Assembly (NCBI GenBank): GCA_001595785.1
Contig: LSSJ01000005.1
Span: forward strand, 32,137-96,136
Length of the DNA stretch: 64,000 nucleotides
Direction of reading: 5' to 3'
From: Euryarchaeota archaeon SM23-78
GTDB lineage: Archaea; Nanobdellota; Nanobdellia; Woesearchaeales; SM23-78
The stretch's first letter is position 1. Each line of letters starts with the position of its first letter. Below the pieces are notes generated by a model. It saw nothing but the letters and a program-made list of their open reading frames with translations. It did no database searches and was not told the DNA's origin. Position numbers and translations under genes: made by a program. This document shows positions 15,994-24,378 of this stretch, piece after piece.

Positions 15994-17736
15994 ATGTTCA
16001 AAGCAGAAATAGTTAAACTCTTATCAAAGCCTACAGGCTTAAAGAATAATGAAATAGAGCCCTTAATAGAAATCCCTCCATCTCCTGATATGGGTGACTA
16101 TGCTTTTCCTTGCTTTGTTCTATCTAAAAAGCTAAAAAAAGCTCCTAATGTTATTGCACAGGAGTTAGCAAAAGAAATCAAGCCTAAACCTCCTTTATCA
16201 GAAATAAAGGCTCAAGGCCCTTATCTTAACTTCTTTATTGACAAGAACAAACTTGCAGAACAGGTTATTAAGGAAATAATTAAGTGCAAGGTTTGCTATG
16301 GTAGCTGGCCTTTAAAACACAAGAAAGTAATGGTAGAGTATCCTGCTCCTAACACTAACAAGCCTTTGCACCTGGGCCATGTTAGGAACATGCTCTTGGG
16401 CAATTCTATCTGCAACATATTAGCCTTTGCTGGTTATCAAGCCATACCTGTTGACCTAGTTAATGACCGTGGTGTGCATATCTGCAAATCAATGCTTGCT
16501 TACAAGAAATGGGGTAAAGGAAAAGAGCCTAACATCAACCGAACTGGTGAGGTTGATTCAAAAGGCCAAAGGTCTTTTGTAAAGAAACCAGACCATTTTT
16601 TAGGAGATTTTTATGTTCTTTACAATGAAAAATTGAAAAAACATCCTGAACTTGAAAAAGAAACCCAGGAAATGCTTAAAAAATGGGAGGAAGATGATAA
16701 GGAAGTGGTTGCTCTTTGGAAAAAGATGCGTGAATGGGCTCTTAAAGGCTTTAAACAAACATATGCCTTGTTTAATGTTCATCACAAAAAGGTTTATTAT
16801 GAGTCAGAAATCTATCAGCAAGGCAAAGAAATAGTTCTTGATGGATTAAAGCAAGGCTTGTTTTACAAAGATGAGGAAGGAGCAGTAGTTGCTGACTTGG
16901 AAAAAGAAGGGCTGGGAAAAAAGGTTTTGATAAGAAAGGATGGCACAGGACTTTACATAACCCAAGATCTTTATTTAGCAAAGCTCAAGTTTGATGATTT
17001 TAAGATGGACAAATCTGTTTATATTGTTGGTAATGAGCAGATATATCATTTCAAGGTTTTATTCAAGATTCTTGGCATGCTAGGCTTTCCGTTTGCAGAG
17101 CACTGCTATCACCTGGCTTATGGCATGGTTTACCTACCTGAAGGAAGAATGAAGAGCAGAGAAGGCACAGTAGTTGATGCTGATGATATAGTAGAGGAAA
17201 TGAAAAAGGTTGCTGAGAAAGAGATAAAGAAGAGGCACAAGCTTGACAAGAAAGAATTAGATAAGAGAAAGGATATCATTGGCAATGGAGCCTTAAAGTT
17301 CTTTGTATTAAAGTATGACCCAATGAAAGATATAACCTATAATCCTGAGGAAAGCATAAGCTTTGAAGGAGAAACAGGGCCTTATGTGCAGTATGCACAT
17401 GCAAGGATAAGTTCAATACTAAGAAAGGTTAAGAAGTTTGAACCAGAGAAGATAAAGAAATATGAGTTTAGTCACGCAACAGAATTCATGTTAATAAAAC
17501 TACTCTCTGATTTCCCAAATATTGTCAATGAAGCTGCAGAAAATTATAAACCCAGCTTTGTAGCAAGATATGCTCTTGAACTAGCCCAAGCCTTTAATGA
17601 GTTCTACCATGAATGCCCAGTGCTCAAAGCAGATGGAAAAACAAGGGATTCAAGGCTTGCATTAATCTATTCTGTTAAGATAGTGCTAAGAAATGCACTG
17701 GACTTATTAGGTATTAAAGCGCCTGAGGAGATGTGA
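15994..17736 (+). CDS. argS: Arginyl-tRNA synthetase
   Basis: A 580-residue class I synthetase. The N-terminal domain (1-110) is the Arg-specific tRNA-binding domain, followed by PAPNTNKPLHLGHVRN (HIGH motif, His near residue 126), a catalytic core and MKSREGT (KMSKS equivalent, near 388). The C-terminal helical anticodon-binding domain starts around FEGETGPYVQYAHARI and ends LDLLGIKAPEEM. It charges tRNA-Arg, one isoacceptor of which is the interrupted gene at 24202. A TATA-like box close to the ATG suggests a very short leader. Confidence 0.96.
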   Translation: MFKAEIVKLLSKPTGLKNNEIEPLIEIPPSPDMGDYAFPCFVLSKKLKKAPNVIAQELAKEIKPKPPLSEIKAQGPYLNFFIDKNKLAEQVIKEIIKCKVCYGSWPLKHKKVMVEYPAPNTNKPLHLGHVRNMLLGNSICNILAFAGYQAIPVDLVNDRGVHICKSMLAYKKWGKGKEPNINRTGEVDSKGQRSFVKKPDHFLGDFYVLYNEKLKKHPELEKETQEMLKKWEEDDKEVVALWKKMREWALKGFKQTYALFNVHHKKVYYESEIYQQGKEIVLDGLKQGLFYKDEEGAVVADLEKEGLGKKVLIRKDGTGLYITQDLYLAKLKFDDFKMDKSVYIVGNEQIYHFKVLFKILGMLGFPFAEHCYHLAYGMVYLPEGRMKSREGTVVDADDIVEEMKKVAEKEIKKRHKLDKKELDKRKDIIGNGALKFFVLKYDPMKDITYNPEESISFEGETGPYVQYAHARISSILRKVKKFEPEKIKKYEFSHATEFMLIKLLSDFPNIVNEAAENYKPSFVARYALELAQAFNEFYHECPVLKADGKTRDSRLALIYSVKIVLRNALDLLGIKAPEEM

Positions 17737-18705
17737 TTAGATATCTCTAGGTAAAAAACTCTCCCCATATTCCTTTTCTATATAAACTGTGTCAAAGCTC
17801 CTTATTAATGGAAACTTGTTTTTCATCTCTTTCATGATGTGATGAAATTCATCATAGTTCTTTACTTCGAATTCTAGTTCTAAATCCCAAGGGCCAATGC
17901 TTTGTGAAACACCTAATATATTTGGTAATTGATAACAATAAGTTAAGAGTTGATTCTCTTTCTCAGTAGTTTTTCCTTGGTAATAGATAAAAGATTTGCA
18001 ATAGTTTAATTCTAGCTTTTCTCTGTTTATTGATGTTCTAAAGGCTCCTATTATTCCTTTTTCCTGTAATTGCTTTATTCTATATATTATTCTTGAACTT
18101 GATTCTTTCAGTGTTTCTGCTATATCTATAATCGACATCTTAGCATTTTTATTCAGCAGGCTTAGTATTTTTTTATCAAGTTCGTCTATTGGTTTTTGTT
18201 GAACTCTTCCTCCTATCAACCAAGAAACATCTTTTTTATCATTCAAAATCCATTTTCTGTGGTGAAGAGTTGCTTTGTTAAAAACAGTTATTTGTCTGTT
18301 AAACACATTATCACTGAACTTATTCATGAAATCTGTAAGAATGTTATCAAATTCCTCAATACTTTTTGAGCCTGTTCCAAATATCAAATCCCATTTACCA
18401 CTGCATGATATAACCCAGAGAATGCTTGGTTGTGAGATTAAATAATCCCATATATCGTTTTCTCTTTCATTGCTAACGCTTCTTAGTTGTACGTATATTT
18501 TATGAGTGGCATAACCTAATTTAGAAACATTTATATGGGGAAAAAAGGAAGTGATGATTTTTTTCTTTAATAATCTTTTGATACGATAATTAACAACCTG
18601 CTTACTTAGCCTTACTTTTTTCCCTATCTCTGAATCGCTCTGCCTGCAGTTCAGGTCCAGCTGGTTCAGGATCTTCCAGTCCTTTAAATCTAATTTTATG
18701 CTCAT
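17737..18705 (-). CDS. Lrp/AsnC-family regulator with two tandem HTH-RAM units
   Basis: The ATG at 18705 starts MSIKLDLKDWKIL; the open frame runs further but is A/T-rich promoter. The 322-residue product holds two Lrp units. The first has HTH SDSEIGKKVRLSKQVVNY and a RAM-like effector domain; the second has HTH SIIDIAETLKESSSRIIY and a second RAM-like half ending YIEKEYGESF. Ordinary Lrp proteins have one unit (~150 residues) and dimerise, so this is a covalent pseudo-dimer. The gene is divergent from the orphan operon at 18877, a possible target. Confidence 0.88.
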   Translation of the reverse strand: MSIKLDLKDWKILNQLDLNCRQSDSEIGKKVRLSKQVVNYRIKRLLKKKIITSFFPHINVSKLGYATHKIYVQLRSVSNERENDIWDYLISQPSILWVISCSGKWDLIFGTGSKSIEEFDNILTDFMNKFSDNVFNRQITVFNKATLHHRKWILNDKKDVSWLIGGRVQQKPIDELDKKILSLLNKNAKMSIIDIAETLKESSSRIIYRIKQLQEKGIIGAFRTSINREKLELNYCKSFIYYQGKTTEKENQLLTYCYQLPNILGVSQSIGPWDLELEFEVKNYDEFHHIMKEMKNKFPLIRSFDTVYIEKEYGESFLPRDI

Positions 18706-18876
18706 ATGATTACATAATGAATAATTATTTTTAAATTTTTTTATTTTGACAAAAAAAATGATGAAAAATTTTATATAATAAAAAATAATCACTAACTAGC
18801 AATAACCAAATTGTATTAACCTTTTGTGTGTGGAATTAATTAATTTCATGTACTAGTAAAAAATTTGGGGGATGAA

Positions 18877-19842
18877 ATGACTAAAGGCAGTATTATTGAT
18901 AAGCATGAAGTTCAAGCTAATAAGATTAAAATATTATTAAAGGATTTTATTTCAAAAGAGTTCATAGATTATATAAAAAACCATAGAGATCAAAAGCTAG
19001 TAGAAAGAATAAAAAAGAATAATAAGGAAATCTACAAGAATTTGAACATCAAACCCATCCCTATGTTATTCAATGACATTAGTGACCTGTTCCCTGGAAG
19101 CGATGGATATGCAGTTAGCACATTACCAACATGTGAAGAGACAGATTCAGATGAAGCAGAATACAATGGTATTTTTTTTAACCCGGATTCAAATCAAATC
19201 ATGATTTTACCTCTAGAGGTTTCTGAAGATTTAAAAGAGGAGACCTTAAAAGAATTCTATCAAAAGGTAAAGAAATATTCTTTTATGCGTCAGTATCCAA
19301 AAGAAACAATAAAAGCCAGTCCGCAGGAAATAGTAAGATATGTGGGGCTAAAAGCAATATATTACACAATACAAAAGTATGTAAATAGTTATCAAGAACA
19401 TTTATCATTCCTGTTGAAACATCAGGTTCATGAAGGAAGATTTGGTTTTGCAGGACTTGGATGGTTAGTTCATGGTTTAAGCTGGAATATTAAAAAAGGT
19501 TCTATAGAGGAAAAAATAAATCATAAATACAAGAATTCTCTAAAAATTATTAGAAAACATCCTTTAATAAAAAGTTACATTAGCATATACCAAACTTGGC
19601 GAGTTCATGAATTGCTAGAAGAAAGAAATAATTTTAAAGCTGTAAGGGAATTACTCAAACAAGAATTAAAACATAATATGCAAAACCTCTTCTTCGAAAA
19701 AATATTAGAAATGAATTATGATGTTTTTAAATGGGAGAATGTCGCATATGATTTAAGAAATCAATTCATCGCAGGAGATCGATTCATTAAAAATAGGATG
19801 GATGAAATCTATAGTCGGTATTTTGAGAGTTTTAAAAAATAA
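18877..19842 (+). CDS. Protein of unknown function, first gene of an orphan operon
   Basis: The ATG at 18877 has GGGGGAT upstream and is preferred to a TTG at 18865. The product has 321 residues with no signal or membrane segment. It is mostly helical and charged, with an acidic central strand region (CEETDSDEAEYNGIFFNP, IMILPLEV) and conserved-looking QVHEGRFGFAGLGWLVHGLSW. I recognise no family. It is followed after one base by the next gene and is divergent from the double Lrp regulator. Confidence 0.6.
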   Translation: MTKGSIIDKHEVQANKIKILLKDFISKEFIDYIKNHRDQKLVERIKKNNKEIYKNLNIKPIPMLFNDISDLFPGSDGYAVSTLPTCEETDSDEAEYNGIFFNPDSNQIMILPLEVSEDLKEETLKEFYQKVKKYSFMRQYPKETIKASPQEIVRYVGLKAIYYTIQKYVNSYQEHLSFLLKHQVHEGRFGFAGLGWLVHGLSWNIKKGSIEEKINHKYKNSLKIIRKHPLIKSYISIYQTWRVHELLEERNNFKAVRELLKQELKHNMQNLFFEKILEMNYDVFKWENVAYDLRNQFIAGDRFIKNRMDEIYSRYFESFKK

Positions 19843-19843
19843 A

Positions 19844-20407
19844 ATGGCCAAAAAACAAGATAAAAATTATCAAATGATAAGAGCTTATAGGATTCCAGTT
19901 AGTCATACGTCTTTTTCTAGCCAAGAAAGAAGGCATATAATAGGATTTTATAAACAATGCTCTCAAGAAGAAGTAATTAAATTAGCTAAAGAATTTTATT
20001 CAACAATAGAAAGAAAACTTAATGAAGTTGGTGTATATGGTGGAATTGAACAATTATTCGTAACTGATATCAAGGAAAGATTAATAGACCTCATACCTCC
20101 AACAAAAAAAATAGAGGTTGAATGTATTCCAGGGCTAAGTGAATGGGAGTTTAAATTCTCATTAGTTCATAAGAACTATTATTCTGATACAACAACTTTT
20201 GAGAATCATGTTATAAAAGATGAAAAAACAAACAAGTTATTTGACAGGGTTTTCTATGAATATTACAAACAAATACCAGTTAGTAACCATCATATAAGGA
20301 GACCTGAGAGTATAGACCCTGGTTCCTCAAATCCAAGAGCATTACTGAACTATTTGGAATCTTTAAGATTAAAAAAGAAGCATTATGGTTCTTTTAGAAG
20401 GCACTAA
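19844..20407 (+). CDS. Protein of unknown function, second gene of the orphan operon
   Basis: The ATG at 19844 (MAKKQDKNYQ) lies one base after the preceding stop codon. The product has 187 residues, is soluble, with alternating helices and strands (KIEVECIPGLSEWEFKFSLV) and a basic, His-rich C-terminus (NHHIRRPES, RLKKKHYGSFRRH) that could bind nucleic acid. No family is recognised. The one-base spacing implies it works with its upstream partner. Confidence 0.6.
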   Translation: MAKKQDKNYQMIRAYRIPVSHTSFSSQERRHIIGFYKQCSQEEVIKLAKEFYSTIERKLNEVGVYGGIEQLFVTDIKERLIDLIPPTKKIEVECIPGLSEWEFKFSLVHKNYYSDTTTFENHVIKDEKTNKLFDRVFYEYYKQIPVSNHHIRRPESIDPGSSNPRALLNYLESLRLKKKHYGSFRRH

Positions 20408-20450
20408 CAACCCAAAGCTTTTTAATCCACCTCTTTATTCTTAATTAACA

Positions 20451-21113
20451 ATGAAACTCTCCACTTACAAATCCAAGATTCCTAAGAATATCTATAAAGA
20501 GATTGAGAAGCGTGGTTTTGCTGAGCTTAGACCGTGCCAGACTAAGAGCATTAATGCAGGGGTGTTTGATGATAAAAATCTGTTAGTTTGCACTCCTACT
20601 GCTTCTGGTAAGACCCTTGTTGCTGAATTAGCCTTTCTTAATGCAATTCTTCATGATAAAGGAAAAGCAGTGTATGTGGTCCCTCTCAGAGCCCTTGCAA
20701 GTGAGAAGTACAAAACTTTTAAAAAGGATTATCCAAACATTAAGATTGCTATTAGCTCAGGAGATATTGATAGTGCTGATTCTTATCTTGAAAGATATGA
20801 TTTGATTATTACAACCAGTGAGAAATTTGATAGTTTGATAAGACATAAAGCTGGCTGGATTCATCAAGTAAAAACTGTTATTATTGATGAAATCCACTTA
20901 CTTAATGATCCTGGCAGAGGCCCAACCCTTGAGGTGCTAATAACAATCCTTAGAAGTACTTTAAAAAACCTGCAACTCATAGGCTTGAGCGCTACTATTG
21001 GGAATCCTGAAGAGCTTTCAGAATGGCTGGATGCAAAGCTAGTATTAGATGACTGGAGGCCTGTAAGGCTTGACAAAGGGGTTTATCTGGGTGGAGAAGT
21101 GGAGTTTAGGTGA
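20451..21113 (+). CDS. Hel308/Ski2-type helicase, only the first RecA domain
   Basis: The 220 residues match the N-terminal RecA domain of Hel308-like helicases: ELRPCQTKSI (Q-motif region), CTPTASGKTLVAELAFLNA (motif I), VPLRALASEK (Ia), IITTSEKFDSLIRH (Ib), VIIDEIHLL (motif II), LIGLSATIGN (III), and RPVRLDKGVYLGGEVEF. It then stops with TGA exactly where the second RecA domain should begin; full-length family members are ~700 residues. Only 11 bases separate it from the next gene on the opposite strand. It is either a decayed gene or a split/standalone ATPase half. Confidence 0.75.
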   Translation: MKLSTYKSKIPKNIYKEIEKRGFAELRPCQTKSINAGVFDDKNLLVCTPTASGKTLVAELAFLNAILHDKGKAVYVVPLRALASEKYKTFKKDYPNIKIAISSGDIDSADSYLERYDLIITTSEKFDSLIRHKAGWIHQVKTVIIDEIHLLNDPGRGPTLEVLITILRSTLKNLQLIGLSATIGNPEELSEWLDAKLVLDDWRPVRLDKGVYLGGEVEFR

Positions 21114-21124
21114 AGTGTATTATT

Positions 21125-22318
21125 TTAATCTGTATCTAACATCATTGAGATTTCACTCTCATAGGTATGATAAATTTTAGGAAAAGTTAATATGCTCTTT
21201 ATTTTATTCTCTGTAAGCCCCCATTTCATTTCTTCAAAAAAGTGTTTAATGTATTGCCTCTTATGCCCTTCATTAGTAAGAAGACTTCCATTATATACAA
21301 AAATAGCATCTTTGAGTAGTTTAACAAATAATTTCCTTTGATAGTATCTAAAATTTCTCACTAGGCTATCTTTTGGGTCTAAGAGTATCTTCCTATAATC
21401 AACATTCTGATAAGAGTAAAGATCAACCACCTCATCAACATCAATCAAATGAAGATGTGTTCCATCAAATACTTTATCATCAAAATCCTCAAAACCGCAT
21501 TTTCTATAGCCAAGTTTTAATAGTTTAGCTAACATAGTAGCATCCTGTCTTATTATCTCTTCTCTATGCTGTGAGAATTGTTCATCAGGTCTTTCTCCTT
21601 TTACTTCTCTTAAAAATAAGAAATCTTCATAGTCAGATTCATAAACTCCAATAACAGCAGGAACCTTTATTCCTTGTTCTGCAAGCATTAATATCTTATT
21701 AAAATCTTCTTGCGAACTAAGTTTTTTAATATTAGCAATAGGTGTGAGTCTGTAGCTTGGCTTTTCGTAATAAAAAGAGGTGTCAACTCTGCTTCCTTTT
21801 GCATATATTGTTTCTTCAATTCCTCGAATATTAACTTTGAATCTTAAGATGGGTCTTTGATCTGTCTTTATTTTCTCACTTCTTGGTTCAAAGTTTTCAG
21901 GCAACAAATCGTCTATTGATATCCCATTGAAGTCAGGATTTATTCTTAGATACGCCGTAGACCCTAATCTGCATCGTGTCCATTGAATTCTTGTTTCCTC
22001 CGTGTCAAAGCCTTTTGAGTAATCAGGGACTTGTTTTGAAATCCAAAGACCTCTAGAGTTAACCCTGTTACCTGAGTAGAAAAAAACATTTTTTCCTATT
22101 TTCTTGAAATCCCTGTCTTCTATAGGTGGATGGTGTATATCCACACTTAAACTTAAACCTTCACCTGTTAACAGCCCTTGTATTATTGAGAATTCTTCTA
22201 TCCATCTCTCTGGGTTTGCACCTATCTCTTTTAATAAATCTTCTTTGTAATGTTCTTGGATAAAATCAACAAGGTTTTTTCTTGAATTCACAGGATAAGC
22301 TTCAAAATTAATTCTCAT
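21125..22318 (-). CDS. Protein with a divergent protein-kinase-like domain
   Basis: A 397-residue cytoplasmic protein. The N-terminal ~190 residues are unrecognised. From ~185 onward the order resembles a kinase-like fold: YAKGSRVDTSFYYEKPSYRLTPIANIKKL, VPAVIGVYESDYEDFLFLREVKGERP (hinge-like), then DATMLAKLLKLGYRK and HLHLIDVDEVVDLY, where IDVDE takes the place of DFG. The canonical HRD/N residues are not clear, so it may be a small-molecule kinase or pseudokinase. It lies tail to tail with the truncated helicase. Confidence 0.45.
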   Translation of the reverse strand: MRINFEAYPVNSRKNLVDFIQEHYKEDLLKEIGANPERWIEEFSIIQGLLTGEGLSLSVDIHHPPIEDRDFKKIGKNVFFYSGNRVNSRGLWISKQVPDYSKGFDTEETRIQWTRCRLGSTAYLRINPDFNGISIDDLLPENFEPRSEKIKTDQRPILRFKVNIRGIEETIYAKGSRVDTSFYYEKPSYRLTPIANIKKLSSQEDFNKILMLAEQGIKVPAVIGVYESDYEDFLFLREVKGERPDEQFSQHREEIIRQDATMLAKLLKLGYRKCGFEDFDDKVFDGTHLHLIDVDEVVDLYSYQNVDYRKILLDPKDSLVRNFRYYQRKLFVKLLKDAIFVYNGSLLTNEGHKRQYIKHFFEEMKWGLTENKIKSILTFPKIYHTYESEISMMLDTD

Positions 22319-22373
22319 TTTATGTTCACTTAGAAGTAGTCATGATAAATATAAAGGTTTCGTATTTAACTAA

Positions 22374-22712
22374 TCAAAGTTTCTTATTCCTCTTCAACCA
22401 CCCCTCATACTCCTCAACACTCTTAAAGAATTCCTTTATCTCCTCCTTGTTAACATGGCACTCCCTTACTTCTGCTTTTCTGCAAACAGGAGGTCTTTTA
22501 TCATAGATTAAGCATTTACCATTCTTATCCAAGTATTTGCACTTGGTATCAAACTGCACATTCCAAGCATTATCTGTGTCAATGTATACACTAACCCCAG
22601 GATGATAAAGATACCACTTAATATCTTCAAAGTCATCCTTTGATTCAGGTGTTTCTATCTCTACTACAAGAACCTTGCAGCACTCTCCTTCGCATTCATC
22701 GCAGGTTATCAT
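22374..22712 (-). CDS. YkgJ-family cysteine cluster protein
   Basis: A 112-residue protein with the YkgJ/CxxCxxxCC-type pattern: CDECEGECCKV at the start, then CKYLDKNGKCLIYDKRPPVCR. The cysteines probably bind zinc or an Fe-S cluster. The RPPxCR motif is typical of the family. Function is unknown. It is followed by RdgB on the same strand with 12 bases between them. Confidence 0.85.
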   Translation of the reverse strand: MITCDECEGECCKVLVVEIETPESKDDFEDIKWYLYHPGVSVYIDTDNAWNVQFDTKCKYLDKNGKCLIYDKRPPVCRKAEVRECHVNKEEIKEFFKSVEEYEGWLKRNKKL

Positions 22713-22724
22713 TTGCTCTCAGCC

Positions 22725-23273
22725 TCACTGTGTTTCCAACCACTTCCTAAACTCTTCAAAAGCCAGTCTTCTATGAGAAATCTTGTTTTTTTCCTCAATC
22801 CTCATCTCAGCAAAAGCCTTGTCATAGCCTTCGGGCATGAATATCTGGTCCCATTGAAAGCGAGTACTGCCTTTAGGAGGCACTATAAGGCCTTTAACCT
22901 TACCTTGGAATACCATTGGCTTTTTACCAGCTTCACAAAAACCAATACTGGCAACAGCAACAGCGCCCCTGTCCTCATACTTGTTGGCAAGCTCATAAAG
23001 CCCTGGTATGCCTATTTTCTCAACAAAAGCCTTTATGTAAGGACCTGGTAAGCCTTTAAGCGCATTAAAGCAGAGACAAGTGTCTTCTACAAACACTGTT
23101 TTTCCAGTCTTATCAGCTGCTAGCTTGGCTTTTTCCTTAACAATATCATCAGGCTCTCCTTGTAACTCTGGCAGATCAACCTCTATTTGCTCTACTTCAA
23201 AACCTTCTAATATCTCTTTGACTTCTCTATATTTCTCCTTATTGCCAGTTACAAAAAATATCTTCATGTTCAC
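22725..23273 (-). CDS. rdgB: XTP/dITP diphosphatase (RdgB/HAM1 family)
   Basis: A 182-residue house-cleaning pyrophosphatase that hydrolyses non-canonical purine nucleotides. Seen: FFVTGNKEKYREVKEIL (nucleotide-binding start), VEDTCLCFNALKGLPGPYIKAF, VPPKGSTRFQWDQIFMPEGYDKAFAEM and NKISHRRLAFEEF near the end, all standard. A GTG at 23273 overlaps the upstream TGA; an ATG at 23267 is the alternative start. Translational coupling with the lipoprotein gene is likely. Confidence 0.93.
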   Translation of the reverse strand: MNMKIFFVTGNKEKYREVKEILEGFEVEQIEVDLPELQGEPDDIVKEKAKLAADKTGKTVFVEDTCLCFNALKGLPGPYIKAFVEKIGIPGLYELANKYEDRGAVAVASIGFCEAGKKPMVFQGKVKGLIVPPKGSTRFQWDQIFMPEGYDKAFAEMRIEEKNKISHRRLAFEEFRKWLETQ

Positions 23274-24142
23274 TCAGGCACTCCTATTACTACAATAATA
23301 TTCTCTCCTTCGATTAGCTCTTCCTTAGGAATAACTATCCTGTTCCTCTTCTTCTTAACCCCACCTGTGTACATTTCCTTGTCATTCACAAGAACCACTA
23401 TTAATCCATTAGCATCAGCATCAAAATAAAAGGTTAAGTCCTGTACTAAATCTCTTTTATCCAACCTTACCTGGTATTCTTGATAATTCATTATACTAGC
23501 ATCAGAGAATGATTTAAGAGTAATCTCTTTATCAGGGTCTACAGGCAGAAACTCTATGTCTAGAAAACTCTTATTATTACTGGTGTTATCAGAGTAGAAA
23601 GACTCTAGGTTTATATCTGAGACCATGTATGACTTATTAACAATTGACCTCATAGTAAAGGTGTTTCTTCCAAAAACCAAGAACCCAGCATCAATAGGCA
23701 CCTTGTTCTGCTCATTACATACAGGATTATTATTGAATATCTCTCTGCCACCTACATCTACGAATATCTCTGTATCAGAGGAATCACATTTAGGAGTGAA
23801 TAATAGAGAAGCGCTTTCAAGCCTATCATACTCATCATTCACATAATAAAAGTTGAACCTCTGCTCACTACCCCCTATGTCTTTTTGCAATATCTTTACA
23901 TTATCCAGGAAAACCTCAATAGGCTCATGACTACACTCTTCATCACAAACAGGGCATTTAGGACATTCGGGTTCTTCACAAGGAGGACATTCAGGTTTTT
24001 CTAACTCTACATCAGATACATTCTCACTTTGATTAGCAGAAACATTGTCCTCAACAACAACAGTCTTACCACAGCCAACAGCTAACAACAAAAAGACTAC
24101 TAATAAACCAAATAAGAGAAGTGCAACCCTAATTTTTACCAC
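23270..24142 (-). CDS. Cysteine/proline-rich lipoprotein
   Basis: The start is a GTG (TTTTGGGGTGGTA). The signal peptide ends in a lipobox, LLLAVGC, so Cys 24 or so would be lipidated. An Asn-rich stretch is followed by a Cys-Pro segment (PECPPCEEPECPKCPVC) with regularly spaced CPxC pairs that could bind metal or cross-link. The remaining ~210 residues look like beta-sandwich repeats (YYVNDEYDRLESASLLF, LIVVLVNDKEMYTGG, ENIIVVIGVPE). No named family. It overlaps RdgB by 4 bases. Confidence 0.7.
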   Translation of the reverse strand: MVKIRVALLLFGLLVVFLLLAVGCGKTVVVEDNVSANQSENVSDVELEKPECPPCEEPECPKCPVCDEECSHEPIEVFLDNVKILQKDIGGSEQRFNFYYVNDEYDRLESASLLFTPKCDSSDTEIFVDVGGREIFNNNPVCNEQNKVPIDAGFLVFGRNTFTMRSIVNKSYMVSDINLESFYSDNTSNNKSFLDIEFLPVDPDKEITLKSFSDASIMNYQEYQVRLDKRDLVQDLTFYFDADANGLIVVLVNDKEMYTGGVKKKRNRIVIPKEELIEGENIIVVIGVPE

Positions 24143-24201
24143 CCCAAAATGCTTATAATTAATAATCAGAACTAGTTGTATATAAATTTAATGAAAAAAC
24201 A

Positions 24202-24378
24202 TGGGCCCGGCCGGACTTTCGTAACATATCACAGTGCTAGCGAAACCAATATTTCTTGTATAAATGTTGAGCTCGCTCTATGCACCGGACTTCATGTTAT
24301 TCGAACCGGCGTCTCCTGGTATCCTCTTAGCAAGCCAAGCCGAAGCCAAGCGCGCTCTCCAGACTACACCACGAGCCC
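24202..24378 (-). tRNA. tRNA-Arg(TCG) with two introns, one in the T-loop
   Basis: Acceptor GGGCUCG pairs with CGGGCCC, discriminator A. The anticodon stem CUUGG/CCAGG has loop C-U-UCG-G and A38, giving UCG. Intron 1 (~24321-24339, 19 nt) is at 37/38. The T-stem GCCGG/CCGGC is interrupted in its loop after UUCGAA by ~84 nt (~24216-24299). That intron starts UAACAU and ends AUGUUA-CGAAAG, so a perfect 6-bp helix (24294-24299 with 24222-24227) forms next to the splice sites, as in a bulge-helix-bulge. Exons sum to 74 nt. Confidence 0.88.
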
